This document shows, in pieces, positions 10,393 through 19,320 of a DNA stretch of 64,000 bases (positions are counted from its first letter, which is position 1; every line of letters begins with the position of its first letter). Made by a program: the position numbers and the translations under genes. Location: positions 62,001 through 126,000 of the forward strand of contig NZ_LJWX01000002.1 of the NCBI RefSeq assembly GCF_001431705.1, in the 5' to 3' direction. The notes beneath the pieces were generated by a model. The model saw only the letters and a list, made by a program, of their open reading frames with translations, was not told where the DNA came from and did no database searches. This stretch comes from Ferrovum sp. JA12. GTDB taxonomy: Bacteria; Pseudomonadota; Gammaproteobacteria; Burkholderiales; Ferrovaceae.

Positions 10393-11226
10393 ATGATTTA
10401 CGTGAAAACAAACGACTTAGAAACCCATTACCACTATAGAACAATTTGGATTTCAGATACTCATCTTGGAACTCCCGGTTGTCAGGCGGATTATCTTCTC
10501 GAATTTCTCAGAACCCATGAAGCGGATACAATCTACTTGGTTGGAGACATTATTGATGGCTGGCAGCTTAAAAAAGGCTGGTATTGGCCACAAACTCATA
10601 ATGATGTGATACAAAAGTTACTCAGAAAGGCCAGAAAAGGAACTCATGTTGTCTATATTCCTGGTAACCATGATGAATTGGCGCGCCAATTTATCGGTTT
10701 AGCTTTTGGTGAAATCAAGGTCTGTGACGAGGCTATTCATACCCTTCGGGATGGTAGAAAATTGTGGATTGTTCATGGTGATCTCTTTGACGGTATCACT
10801 GAACATGCCAAATGGTTATCCCATCTTGGCGATACCCTATACACGATGATCTTAAAGTTTAACCAATGGTTTAATGCTGTTCGTGTACGAATGGGTTTGC
10901 CCTATTGGTCTTTATCTCAGTATCTCAAACATCAAGTTAAAAACGCTATTAATTACATCGCTTCCTTTGAGGAGGTCATGGTGGCAGAGGCTAAACGTCG
11001 TGGCTGCCAGGGCGTAGTGTGTGGTCATATTCATCGTGCTGAAATGCGCGAAATAGACGGTTTATTGTATTGCAATGACGGAGACTGGGTTGAATCATTG
11101 ACTGCCTTAGTTGAAACCCATGAAGGGCAATTAAAAATTATAGAGTGGCGCACACGCGTAGAGTCGCCCTTGAATCTTGGCCCTGTTCATCAAGAAGAAC
11201 TATTTACAGAGGGGATTGTTTCATGA
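10393..11226 (+). CDS. Metallophosphoesterase of the UDP-2,3-diacylglucosamine diphosphatase (LpxH-like) group
   Basis: A 277-residue calcineurin-like phosphoesterase. The five metal motifs are clear: SDTHLG, GDIIDGW, PGNHDE, HGDLFD and CGHIHR. The family is related to LpxH, which cleaves UDP-diacylglucosamine in lipid A synthesis, but this branch is usually found next to a glycosyltransferase, as here, and its substrate is not proven. The stop TGA overlaps the ATG of the glycosyltransferase (ATGA), so the two are coupled. A role in envelope glycolipid metabolism is inferred. Confidence 0.82.
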   Translation: MIYVKTNDLETHYHYRTIWISDTHLGTPGCQADYLLEFLRTHEADTIYLVGDIIDGWQLKKGWYWPQTHNDVIQKLLRKARKGTHVVYIPGNHDELARQFIGLAFGEIKVCDEAIHTLRDGRKLWIVHGDLFDGITEHAKWLSHLGDTLYTMILKFNQWFNAVRVRMGLPYWSLSQYLKHQVKNAINYIASFEEVMVAEAKRRGCQGVVCGHIHRAEMREIDGLLYCNDGDWVESLTALVETHEGQLKIIEWRTRVESPLNLGPVHQEELFTEGIVS

Positions 11227-12275
11227 AAATAATGATTGTCACTGATGCTTGGGATCCACAGGTTAATGGTGTGGTGAGAACACTTAAAAATACCCGTAAA
11301 GAATTAGAGTTACTAGGTCACCAAGTGGAGATGTTGACGCCTCAGGAGTTCAGCACCATTCCATGTCCAACTTATCCTGACATTCGTTTATCTCTTTTTC
11401 CAGGGGGCAAGGTTAGGCAGAGAATACAAGAGTTTAATCCTGATGCACTTCATATTGCTACGGAGGGACCTTTGGGGCTTGCGGCTCGAGCCTTTGCCGT
11501 CAAGAGGCAATTGGCTTTTACTACTGCCTATCACACCCGTTTTCCCGAGTATGTGAGGGCCCGATTTGCTGTTCCCTTATCCTGGACCTATGCGTTTTTA
11601 CGCTGGTTTCATGGCCCATCCCATGCAGTCATGGCGCCAACCCCTGTTGTGATTAATGACCTACAACGCTTTGGTATGACTAATGTAGTGCTGTGGACCC
11701 GTGGTGTGGATTTGGACATTTTTAAGTTTCAAAAAGTAAAGGGAACTGAGCTACCCACCACCCCACCAGTGTTTTTATATGTGGGACGGGTGGCTGTTGA
11801 GAAGAACGTTGAGGCGTTTTTGGAATTAGATCTTCCTGGCTCTAAATGGGTTGCGGGAGATGGTCCTGCTATGGCTGAGATTCGTAAAAAATATCCCCAT
11901 GTAAATTATTTGGGTGTATTAAGTCAGGCGCAGTTAGCTAACGTGTATGGCTCTGCGGATGTCTTTGTCTTTCCGAGTAAAACGGATACCTTTGGATTGG
12001 TTCTTCTGGAGGCGATGGCCTGTGGCTGTCCTGTGGCGGCCTATCCCGTTACAGGACCGCTTGATGTGATCGGTGGATCGGGGTCCGGTGCATTAAACCA
12101 TGATCTTCGTCAAGCCTGTCTTGATGCGCTACTCATCTCCCGTGAAAAAGCCCGCGCCCATGCCGAACTCTTTTCCTGGGCTAAGGCCACCGAACAGTTT
12201 GTGAGTTACTTAAAACCTCTTCCCGAGTCCATAAAGGTCAATGCAGCTAATGAAGCCATCACCAGAGCATCTTAA
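11223..12275 (+). CDS. Glycosyltransferase family 4 (MgtA/PimB-like)
   Basis: A 350-residue GT-B enzyme. It starts MKIMIVTDAWDPQVNGVVRT, with the typical N-terminal donor/acceptor loop. The C-terminal half has VGRVAVEKN, AGDGPA and the donor-binding segment FPSKTDTFGLVLLEAMACGCPVAA, including the E-x7-E-type region. Relatives transfer sugars to diacylglycerol or lipid carriers; the acceptor here is unknown. The ATG at 11223 is chosen over an upstream in-frame start because it overlaps the preceding stop and matches the family. The gene overlaps dgkA by 35 nt. Confidence 0.88.
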   Translation: MKIMIVTDAWDPQVNGVVRTLKNTRKELELLGHQVEMLTPQEFSTIPCPTYPDIRLSLFPGGKVRQRIQEFNPDALHIATEGPLGLAARAFAVKRQLAFTTAYHTRFPEYVRARFAVPLSWTYAFLRWFHGPSHAVMAPTPVVINDLQRFGMTNVVLWTRGVDLDIFKFQKVKGTELPTTPPVFLYVGRVAVEKNVEAFLELDLPGSKWVAGDGPAMAEIRKKYPHVNYLGVLSQAQLANVYGSADVFVFPSKTDTFGLVLLEAMACGCPVAAYPVTGPLDVIGGSGSGALNHDLRQACLDALLISREKARAHAELFSWAKATEQFVSYLKPLPESIKVNAANEAITRAS

Positions 12276-12642
12276 TGAAAGCCCGCATAAGGGCAAATCA
12301 GGGCTGCGCAGAATTATTAATGCTTTGGGCTACTCTATACAAGGGTTAAAAGACGCTTATCATCATGAAAGTGCTTTTCGTCAGGAGGTGATGTTATCGG
12401 TTTTACTGATACCTATTTCTCTGTTTTTAAAAACCTCCGGTGTCGGTCATGCCCTCATGGTAGGCAGTGTCTTATTGGTACTGTTAGTAGAATTATTGAA
12501 TTCTGCGGTGGAGGCTGCCGTGGATCGGGTTTCTTTAGAAAATCATCGTTTATCTAAACGGGCTAAGGATATTGGCAGTGCGGCGGTGTTAATTAGTTTA
12601 ATTAATGTGGCAGTGATTTGGTTATTAATCATGTTTTATTGA
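12241..12642 (+). CDS. dgkA: Diacylglycerol kinase
   Basis: A 133-residue integral membrane kinase with three membrane helices that converts diacylglycerol to phosphatidic acid. The family signature ELLNSAVEAAVDR with the catalytic Glu is present, as is the N-terminal amphipathic AFRQE segment. The N-terminus is about 15 residues longer than E. coli DgkA; ATG 12250 is an alternative start. It overlaps the glycosyltransferase by 35 nt, which links diacylglycerol recycling to the glycolipid enzymes upstream. Confidence 0.93.
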   Translation: MQLMKPSPEHLNESPHKGKSGLRRIINALGYSIQGLKDAYHHESAFRQEVMLSVLLIPISLFLKTSGVGHALMVGSVLLVLLVELLNSAVEAAVDRVSLENHRLSKRAKDIGSAAVLISLINVAVIWLLIMFY

Positions 12643-12651
12643 TTTGTTTCC

Positions 12652-13548
12652 TCAGCCTTTTTCTTTTTTCGCTCGAACGCCTAACAAGGCGCCAATACTG
12701 ACCAACAAGACTCCAGCCCCCGTAGTCCAAGTGATTGCCTCATTTAAAAAAGGAACAGCAAGAAGCGCTGAAGTCCCCGGCACAATGGCTAAGGTTAATG
12801 AGGCTGCTCCACTTCCTAATACCAAGGTGGCGAAGGTATAACAAAAGCCTGCTACCAAGGCGGCAATAATGCCTTGATAAAAGCCTTGCAATACGATAGT
12901 CGACAGAGAAGCTTCGTGGATACCCTTAGGAAGAAAAAGCAAATAAATAGGAATATAAATCAGTAATGAGGTCACTCCAATACCGCTCATGGCATCTACA
13001 GGTCTAATGCGCCAAATACGTACCAGAATACCAAAAGTTGACCAGGCTAAGGCGGCCAGTATAAAGAAAATGTCACCCCAAATCACATGGGGCGTGTCGT
13101 TATTATGATGATGTAAACTGTGTAAACTGATAATGGCAACGCCTAGGGCGGCGAGGCAAAGAGCTAACAGCGATAAGGGTTTTGGTCGATCTTTTAAAAA
13201 CAACCAGGCGATTCCAGCGGTGGCAAGAGGGATGCCGCCATTAATAATGATTCCGGCGTGAGCGGCGGGAGCGAACATAAAGCCTGAATAAGCGCATAGG
13301 GCATAGCCAAAGCCTCCTACGGTTCCAATCGTCAACAGTTGTCGTCGTTTAAGTTGGTTACCAAAGATAAAGAAAACCGGTACCATCACTATGCCGGACA
13401 CTAAAAACCTCAGGGCCGCCACATCAAAGGGGGTAAGAACACTTTTACCGCCAAGGCGAGAGACAACGTTGAATCCTGTCCAGCAGCAGACAACGGTAAA
13501 AGCGGCAAGATAACCTTGCCAGCGCGGAGTTGTTGGGTTAATAGACAT
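12652..13548 (-). CDS. EamA/DMT-superfamily transporter
   Basis: A 298-residue protein with about ten hydrophobic helices made of two EamA repeats (about 12-145 and 155-290), ending in a short basic tail. The group includes exporters of amino acids and other metabolites; the substrate cannot be inferred. It is convergent with dgkA, with 9 nt between the stops. It is separated from the PP0621 gene by a 96-bp divergent gap with TATAAT-like sequence but no clear -35. Confidence 0.85.
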   Translation of the reverse strand: MSINPTTPRWQGYLAAFTVVCCWTGFNVVSRLGGKSVLTPFDVAALRFLVSGIVMVPVFFIFGNQLKRRQLLTIGTVGGFGYALCAYSGFMFAPAAHAGIIINGGIPLATAGIAWLFLKDRPKPLSLLALCLAALGVAIISLHSLHHHNNDTPHVIWGDIFFILAALAWSTFGILVRIWRIRPVDAMSGIGVTSLLIYIPIYLLFLPKGIHEASLSTIVLQGFYQGIIAALVAGFCYTFATLVLGSGAASLTLAIVPGTSALLAVPFLNEAITWTTGAGVLLVSIGALLGVRAKKEKG

Positions 13549-13644
13549 GATTAGGAAGCAAATGTTTTATAATACTGTAAAAGACTTTATTCCTGTAGAG
13601 TTAATGAACTTTTTTTCAACTTTAATAAAAGGGCACCTAGTAAG

Positions 13645-13881
13645 ATGAAATTGTTGCTCTGGCTGATTATTCTCTACCTCGGCGTTAAGTACGTTTATCC
13701 ACTCTGGCAAAGACAGAAAAATAGCCTCAATAAGGCGCAAGAGCCTCCTCTGGAGGATACTCAAGAAATGGTTCGTTGTGCTAAATGTGGCGTTTTTGTG
13801 GTGCGCCAAGAGGCGGTTGCAGTAAGAGGCAGATACTACTGCTCCCTTGCCCATAAACAACAGGATCAATCGGGTCAGTAA
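13645..13881 (+). CDS. PP0621-family small membrane-anchored zinc-ribbon protein
   Basis: A 78-residue protein with one N-terminal membrane helix (about 2-19), a linker, and a C-terminal CAKCGVFVVRQEAV segment with CAKC, followed by the YYCS Cys and a His further on, likely a zinc ribbon. This is the PP0621 family, of unknown function, commonly found beside ampD in Beta- and Gammaproteobacteria, as here. The ampD ATG follows its TAA directly, so the two are co-translated. Confidence 0.85.
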   Translation: MKLLLWLIILYLGVKYVYPLWQRQKNSLNKAQEPPLEDTQEMVRCAKCGVFVVRQEAVAVRGRYYCSLAHKQQDQSGQ

Positions 13882-14430
13882 ATGAGTTTCAAGATGGATC
13901 ACCAAGGTTGGGTGTGGGGTGCGCAGAGAATGCACTCCCCTAACTTTAATGCGAGACCACAAGATTGCGATGTGTCGCTGTTAATTATTCATGCAATTAG
14001 CCTGCCTCCGGGGGAGTTTGGCGGAGAAGCCATCACCCAACTTTTTTTAAACCAGCTGGATTACTCTCTTCATCCTTACTATCAGTCTTTAAAGGGGTTA
14101 GAGGTTTCAGCACATTTTTTGATTCGTCGTAATGGTACGTTGATTCAGTATGTCTCGTCCAAAGATCGTGCTTGGCATGCGGGGGAATCCCTATGGCGGA
14201 ATCGAACCAATTGTAATGACTACTCAATTGGTATTGAATTAGAAGGAGCCATCGATACTTCCTTTGCTGAGGAGCAATATACAACATTGATAGAGCTTAT
14301 AGAATTACTTAAAAAACATTATCCAATTAAAGACATTGTGGGTCACGAACATGTGGCACCTGGTAGAAAGGAGGATCCTGGTCCCTTCTTTGATTGGCAG
14401 CGAGTAAATAAATTGCGAGAGGATTATTAA
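13882..14430 (+). CDS. ampD: 1,6-anhydro-N-acetylmuramyl-L-alanine amidase
   Basis: A 182-residue cytoplasmic zinc amidase of the AmpD type (amidase_2). It cuts the stem peptide from anhydromuropeptides during peptidoglycan recycling. Visible marks are the zinc histidines in IIHAISLPPGEFGG and VGHEHVAPGRKEDPGP, plus SAHFLIRRNG and the ...WHAGES segment. There is no signal peptide, which separates it from periplasmic AmiD. In species with AmpR/AmpC, AmpD loss induces beta-lactamase; neither gene is in this window. Confidence 0.95.
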   Translation: MSFKMDHQGWVWGAQRMHSPNFNARPQDCDVSLLIIHAISLPPGEFGGEAITQLFLNQLDYSLHPYYQSLKGLEVSAHFLIRRNGTLIQYVSSKDRAWHAGESLWRNRTNCNDYSIGIELEGAIDTSFAEEQYTTLIELIELLKKHYPIKDIVGHEHVAPGRKEDPGPFFDWQRVNKLREDY

Positions 14431-14534
14431 AGCGCTCTCTTGACCAAGGTCACTATATAAAAGCGCGATCCTAGGATACAATGCCTCAATTTGGAAAGAA
14501 TACTGTCTCGTAAAACGATTTATAGGAGTAGTAC

Positions 14535-16106
14535 ATGGCCATGATGATTGGAGTTCCTCGGGAAATCCACCCAGGTGAGCGACGCGTAGCTGCCACCCCT
14601 GAATCTGCTTCTCAACTGATGAAGTTGGGTTATTCTGTCATGATTGAAAGTGGTGCCGGTGAATTGGCATCCCTACAGGATGAAGATTACCGCGCTGTGG
14701 GCGTGGAAGTGGTTGATCGAGATAGCCTTTGGCAAAAAGCTGACATTATTCTTAAAGTTCGCGCGCCACAAATTGATCCCAACACGGGTATCAATGAGGT
14801 GACCCTCGCACGTCCTAAAACTGTCATCATTGGTTTTGTCTGGCCAGCCCAAAATAGTGCATTATTAGAGCTCTTTATTCAGCAGGGTGTCACGGCTCTG
14901 GCTGTGGATACCATTCCACGTATTTCACGGGCACAAAAAATGGACGCGTTGAGTTCCATGGCTAATATCGCAGGATATCGTGCCATTGTTGAAGCCTCCA
15001 ACTATTTTGGACGTTTTTTTACCGGACAAATTACTGCAGCAGGTAAAGTGCCTCCAGCCAAAGTGATGGTCATTGGCGCGGGAGTGGCAGGCTTAGCTGC
15101 TATTGGAACGGCCAGGGGCCTTGGCGCCATTGTTCGCGCTTTTGATACGCGCCCAGAGGTGAAACAACAAATCGAAAGTATGGGCGCTGAGTTTTTAGAG
15201 CTTAACTTTGAGGAGGAAGGCTCTGGTACCGGGGGTTATGCTAAACAAATGAGCCCTGAATTTATTAAAGCGGAAATGGAGCTCTTTGCTAATCAAGCTA
15301 AAGAAGTGGATATTATTGTGACCACTGCTTTGATTCCTGGTAAACCAGCCCCCAAATTAATCACCAAAGAAATGGTGGCCTCCATGAAACGAGGTAGTGT
15401 GATTGTTGATTTGGCTGCAGAGCAAGGTGGCAATTGTGAAGGGACCATACCGGGGCAAGTCGCTCATGTAGAGGGCGTCACAATCATCGGTTATACCGAT
15501 CTTCCGTCACGGCTCTCTCAGCAATCCAGTCAACTCTACGCGACCAATTTAAGACATTTGTTAACGGATTTAACCCCAAGTAAAGATGGGCAAATAACTC
15601 TTAATCTTGAGGATGATGTCATTCGCGGCGCTACCATTGTGCATGATGGTCAGTTAATGTGGCCAGCCCCGCCTCTTAAGGTGCCTGCCATCGCCCCTGC
15701 TAAGGCACAAGCCGCTATGCCAGCGCCCCCCCCAAAACACGGTGACGCCTCAGGACCTATGAAGGTCTCTACCTTGGCTAGTGTGTTGTTGATTGGCGCT
15801 GTTTTATTTGCCTTCATCGGACTCTATGCCCCGGCTGCTTTCTTGCCGCATTTTACGGTATTCGTATTGGCCTGTTTTGTGGGCTATATGGTGGTCTGGA
15901 ATGTTTCTCCAGCCCTTCATACTCCCTTGATGAGTGTCACCAATGCCATTAGCGGTATTATCGTGATTGGTGCCCTGCTTGAGGTGGGTTCTTCCGATGG
16001 CGTGGTGATGATCCTCGCACTGTTTTCAGTGTTGATTGCAACCATAAATATTGCTGGTGGCTTTAGAGTGACTCAGCGCATGCTTAATATGTTTCGTAAA
16101 GATTGA
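14535..16106 (+). CDS. pntA: NAD(P) transhydrogenase subunit alpha
   Basis: A 523-residue alpha subunit of the proton-translocating transhydrogenase, which moves hydride between NADH and NADP+. The NAD-binding domain I (about 1-380) has [13 protein letters not shown], the [13 protein letters not shown] Rossmann loop and the [15 protein letters not shown] region. Four membrane helices follow a Pro/Ala-rich linker (about 385-410). This is the undivided PntA of proteobacteria, not the split PntAA/PntAB form. TAGGAG precedes the ATG, and pntB follows after 10 nt. Confidence 0.97.
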   Translation: MAMMIGVPREIHPGERRVAATPESASQLMKLGYSVMIESGAGELASLQDEDYRAVGVEVVDRDSLWQKADIILKVRAPQIDPNTGINEVTLARPKTVIIGFVWPAQNSALLELFIQQGVTALAVDTIPRISRAQKMDALSSMANIAGYRAIVEASNYFGRFFTGQITAAGKVPPAKVMVIGAGVAGLAAIGTARGLGAIVRAFDTRPEVKQQIESMGAEFLELNFEEEGSGTGGYAKQMSPEFIKAEMELFANQAKEVDIIVTTALIPGKPAPKLITKEMVASMKRGSVIVDLAAEQGGNCEGTIPGQVAHVEGVTIIGYTDLPSRLSQQSSQLYATNLRHLLTDLTPSKDGQITLNLEDDVIRGATIVHDGQLMWPAPPLKVPAIAPAKAQAAMPAPPPKHGDASGPMKVSTLASVLLIGAVLFAFIGLYAPAAFLPHFTVFVLACFVGYMVVWNVSPALHTPLMSVTNAISGIIVIGALLEVGSSDGVVMILALFSVLIATINIAGGFRVTQRMLNMFRKD

Positions 16107-16116
16107 GGATTGACCC

Positions 16117-17505
16117 ATGAACTCAGGATTAATCACTGTTTGCTATATCGCCTCTGCGATATTGTTTATTTTAAGTTTAGGTGGTCTGTCACGTCAGGAT
16201 ACCGCGCGTAGAGGAAACTTCTATGGTGCAGCGGGAATGGCCATCGCCATTTTGGCCACGGTTCTTGGGACAGGTATTAGTCAATGGCTTCTCATCCCTG
16301 CCATTCTAGTGGGCGGGGCGGTGGGTTGGATGCTGGCAGTCAGAGTGGAGATGACGCAAATGCCAGAACTCGTTGCCGTCCTCCACTCCTTTGTCGGTCT
16401 GGCTGCAACGCTGGTGGGATACGCTAGCTTTTTAGATCCCAATGCCCACTATGTGGGCGCTGAACACACCATTCATGAGTTAGAGATTTACATTGGGGTG
16501 TTCATTGGCTCTGTGACCTTTACCGGATCCATCATTGCCTTTGGTAAATTGCGTGGCATGATCTCTGGTAAACCGTTAACTCTGCCATTACGCCACTGGC
16601 TTAACCTCTTCGGTATTATTGTGACCGTTTACTTGGGTCACGTCTTTTTAAATGCGTCAGCGACAACGGGCATTATTCCCTTACTAATCATGACAGGGAT
16701 TGCTCTATTGTTAGGTATTCATCTTGTTATGGCTATTGGTGGAGCGGATATGCCCGTAGTGGTGTCAATGCTCAACAGCTATTCAGGATGGGCTGCCGCA
16801 GCCACCGGATTTATGTTATCAAATGATCTCTTGATCGTGACCGGTGCCTTAGTGGGTAGCAGCGGTGCCATTCTCTCTTATATTATGTGTCGTGCCATGA
16901 ATCGCAGTTTTATCAGTGTGATTTTGGGAGGTTTTGGAACAGGAGGTGGAACTTCCAGCGCCGCGGCCGTAGAAGGTGAGGCTGTATCAATCAGTGCAGA
17001 GGAGACCGCCCAATCGTTGATGGACGCTAAGGAAGTGATTATTGTTCCAGGTTATGGCATGGCTGTGGCTCAAGCACAGGGAGTGATCAGTGAGATTACC
17101 AAGCGATTACGTGCTAAAGGAGTGAAGGTTCGCTTTGCCATTCACCCTGTGGCAGGACGCCTGCCTGGCCACATGAACGTACTCCTAGCTGAGGCGAAGG
17201 TACCCTATGATATTGTCCTTGAAATGGATGAAATCAACGCCGACTTCATGGAAACAGATACGGTTCTGGTAGTGGGAGCCAATGATATTGTTAATCCCTC
17301 TGCCCAAGAAGATCCAGGTAGTCCTATTGCTGGGATGCCCGTGCTGGAGGTATGGAAAGCTAAAACAGTTGTGGTCTTTAAACGCAGTATGGCAACTGGC
17401 TACGCTGGTGTAGAGAATCCCTTATTCTTTAAAGACAATACGCGCATGTTGTTCGGTGACGCGAAAAAGAGTGTGGATGCAATTTTGTCGCACATTCCTG
17501 CTTAA
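16117..17505 (+). CDS. pntB: NAD(P) transhydrogenase subunit beta
   Basis: A 462-residue beta subunit with about nine membrane helices (1-270) and the C-terminal NADP(H)-binding domain III. Marks of domain III are [39 protein letters not shown] and [16 protein letters not shown]. It completes the transhydrogenase with PntA. The pair ends in a clear rho-independent terminator at 17540-17579. Confidence 0.97.
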   Translation: MNSGLITVCYIASAILFILSLGGLSRQDTARRGNFYGAAGMAIAILATVLGTGISQWLLIPAILVGGAVGWMLAVRVEMTQMPELVAVLHSFVGLAATLVGYASFLDPNAHYVGAEHTIHELEIYIGVFIGSVTFTGSIIAFGKLRGMISGKPLTLPLRHWLNLFGIIVTVYLGHVFLNASATTGIIPLLIMTGIALLLGIHLVMAIGGADMPVVVSMLNSYSGWAAAATGFMLSNDLLIVTGALVGSSGAILSYIMCRAMNRSFISVILGGFGTGGGTSSAAAVEGEAVSISAEETAQSLMDAKEVIIVPGYGMAVAQAQGVISEITKRLRAKGVKVRFAIHPVAGRLPGHMNVLLAEAKVPYDIVLEMDEINADFMETDTVLVVGANDIVNPSAQEDPGSPIAGMPVLEVWKAKTVVVFKRSMATGYAGVENPLFFKDNTRMLFGDAKKSVDAILSHIPA

Positions 17506-17539
17506 GTTAAACAACCAAGCTTTTATTGTATAAACGTCA

Positions 17540-17579
17540 CCCCAACAGTGGGACATCTGTCCTAACTGTTGGGGTTTTT
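17540..17579 (+). terminator. Rho-independent terminator of pntAB
   Basis: A perfect 10-bp stem CCCCAACAGT/ACTGTTGGGG (17540-17549 with 17565-17574). The loop can form an inner GGACA/TGTCC pair, and T5 follows. Confidence 0.9.
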
Positions 17580-17611
17580 CATATGACAGGATTTTTAACC
17601 GTTGTTTGCGC

Positions 17612-18709
17612 TTAAGAAGTTAACACGGCAAGAGCTTTATCGATGCGGTGATCAATACCTGAGTGAGTCCCCGAAAACTCATGGTAGGAATGAGTAACAT
17701 GGATAGCTGTTAATTGTTTTGAAAGTTGTCTCATCCCATAGTGAATGTGGTATTGATCCGACCAGCCACAATCTAAATATAAATGATTTAGTTTTTGTAG
17801 GGCCTCGCCATGAGCTGTCATACGGTGAATAGGATCCCAAGATAGCCAGTGTTGCCATCGTTGATGAAGTGGTTCCCCTGTATAAGCATCAAAAGGAATA
17901 CGAAACCCATTCGCTACGTCAGGATCGGGGTCATAGGTCGCCGCCATGCAAAGGTTCATTAAGGCATGACTTTCTTGCTGGCTGGGGCGCTCCTTATGGC
18001 CCATGGCACTAAGGAAAGCGCTAATCCGACCATCATCTATTCCTTGGCATAGCAGCGCTTGTGACTGCTCGTTTGGCAGGTTAGAGCTTTCTGCCAGCAG
18101 GGGTTGTGGCGCATATTGAGAAAGAGTGGTTAGGGTATTGTGCCAATCATGACGGTAGAGCGCATCAAAGAAACAATCCCCAGAGAGCATTCCCACATTG
18201 CCCCAGGTGTCAGGGTAGAGTAGGGCTGCCATGAAAGCACCATAACCGCCTGAGGATTTTCCATAAATAATGCGTTTGTCGGGATGGCTAATAGTGGGCA
18301 AGGATCTGTCTACGAAGGAGAGTAACTCCTGATTAATATAGTCGCCATAATTACCTACAGCGCTTGAATTGATATATTGATTACCTCCAAGACGCGTAAA
18401 AGCATCTGGAAACACTACAATCAGGTCAGGAATTCGTTGCTCATGATACAGACGGTTTAGTCTCTCTACAATACTCTCATCAAAGGGTCGCCAAGCAATG
18501 CGTCCCAGTCCTGAGCCAAGGAAACCTGCTAATTCAAATACTAAGGAGAAACGTTGCCCCTGTTGTTGTTTTTCTGAAAAGCCTGGGGGAACCCAAACAG
18601 GGTGAAGTCGGGTGGCGCTATCTTGCAGAGGATTATTGTGCAAGACCTGTGAATGATGTTCAAGAAAAAATACACGTCCAGGTTGAATATCTGGACGTGA
18701 GATAAGCAC
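17612..18709 (-). CDS. Putative esterase (alpha/beta hydrolase, esterase D-like)
   Basis: A 365-residue protein with the nucleophile elbow GKSSGGYGA, an Asp in the C-terminal DCGWSDQYHIHYG stretch and a late His in GTHSGIDHR, consistent with a PF00756-type serine esterase. There is no evident signal peptide; the substrate is unknown. The proposed start is GTG at 18707-18709, just after the efp stop, but its Shine-Dalgarno is poor and a perfect terminator hairpin for efp lies across codons 4-15. No better downstream ATG or GTG exists before the conserved region, so the start is uncertain. Confidence 0.72.
   Translation of the reverse strand: MLISRPDIQPGRVFFLEHHSQVLHNNPLQDSATRLHPVWVPPGFSEKQQQGQRFSLVFELAGFLGSGLGRIAWRPFDESIVERLNRLYHEQRIPDLIVVFPDAFTRLGGNQYINSSAVGNYGDYINQELLSFVDRSLPTISHPDKRIIYGKSSGGYGAFMAALLYPDTWGNVGMLSGDCFFDALYRHDWHNTLTTLSQYAPQPLLAESSNLPNEQSQALLCQGIDDGRISAFLSAMGHKERPSQQESHALMNLCMAATYDPDPDVANGFRIPFDAYTGEPLHQRWQHWLSWDPIHRMTAHGEALQKLNHLYLDCGWSDQYHIHYGMRQLSKQLTAIHVTHSYHEFSGTHSGIDHRIDKALAVLTS
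18665..18699 (-). terminator. Intrinsic terminator after efp, lying inside the esterase 5' end
   Basis: Minus strand: a perfect 9-bp stem CACGTCCAG/CTGGACGTG with a 9-nt loop, then TATTTTTT. It begins about 22 nt after the canonical efp stop and would end the efp mRNA. It also lies within the first codons of the annotated esterase. Confidence 0.75.
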
Positions 18710-19281
18710 TAAGTGTCTCGCTTAAGAGTTAACGCGACGACGATATTCACCCGTCGTGGTGTCAATTTCAATCTTGTCACCGGGTTCACAAAAAGCGGTA
18801 CAGCAATTTCGTAACCATTTTTAAGTTTGGCAGGTTTTAATACCTTACCAGAGGTGTCTCCGCGTACAGCAGGCTCTGTGTATTCAATTTCACGGACCAC
18901 AGAGTTAGGTAACTGTACCGAAATAGGACGACCATCATAGAGTGTAATTTCACAGGCCATCCCATCTTCTAGATAGTTGAGTGCCTCCCCCATGTTTTCC
19001 TGATCCACTTCAAATTGATTGTATTCACTATCCATAAAGACATATGAAGGATCTGCAAAATAAGAGTAGGTCACTTCATTATGCTCTAAAATCACTTGAT
19101 CTAATTTATCATCTGCTTTGTAAACCACTTCGCTTGCGGCGCCTGTGAGTAGATTCTTTAATTTCATTTTCACAACAGCGGAACTACGGCCGCCTTTGTT
19201 GTATTCGGCTTTTTGGATCACCATAGGGTCTTTGCCTACCATGATGACGTTACCGGGACGTAATTCTTGAGCTTGTTTCAT
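18709..19281 (-). CDS. efp: Elongation factor P, apparently frameshifted near the C-terminus
   Basis: EF-P relieves ribosome stalling at polyproline. The start [16 protein letters not shown] is chosen at ATG (complement 19279-19281). Arg32 at the loop tip (NKGGR) is the EarP rhamnosylation site. As written, residues 1-164 are normal, but the last 26 are unrelated to EF-P. Adding one T to the T5 run (A5 at 18790-18794) restores [16 protein letters not shown] and a stop at 18722-18724, giving 186 residues, the usual length. This is a one-base homopolymer deletion: real, a sequencing error, or corrected by slippage. A TATAAT lies at 19314-19319 (minus). Confidence 0.9.
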   Translation of the reverse strand: MKQAQELRPGNVIMVGKDPMVIQKAEYNKGGRSSAVVKMKLKNLLTGAASEVVYKADDKLDQVILEHNEVTYSYFADPSYVFMDSEYNQFEVDQENMGEALNYLEDGMACEITLYDGRPISVQLPNSVVREIEYTEPAVRGDTSGKVLKPAKLKNGYEIAVPLFVNPVTRLKLTPRRVNIVVALTLKRDT

Positions 19282-19320
19282 AATGGGTCTCAATGTGATT
19301 CAATAAACCGCATATTATAC

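Noticed and set aside
12644-12841. Plus-strand frame antisense to the EamA gene
   Set aside because: Shadow of the EamA coding sequence; no ribosome binding site or homology.
14439-14482. TTGACC and TATATA/TACAAT words before pntA
   Set aside because: No pair gives an acceptable 16-18-bp spacer.
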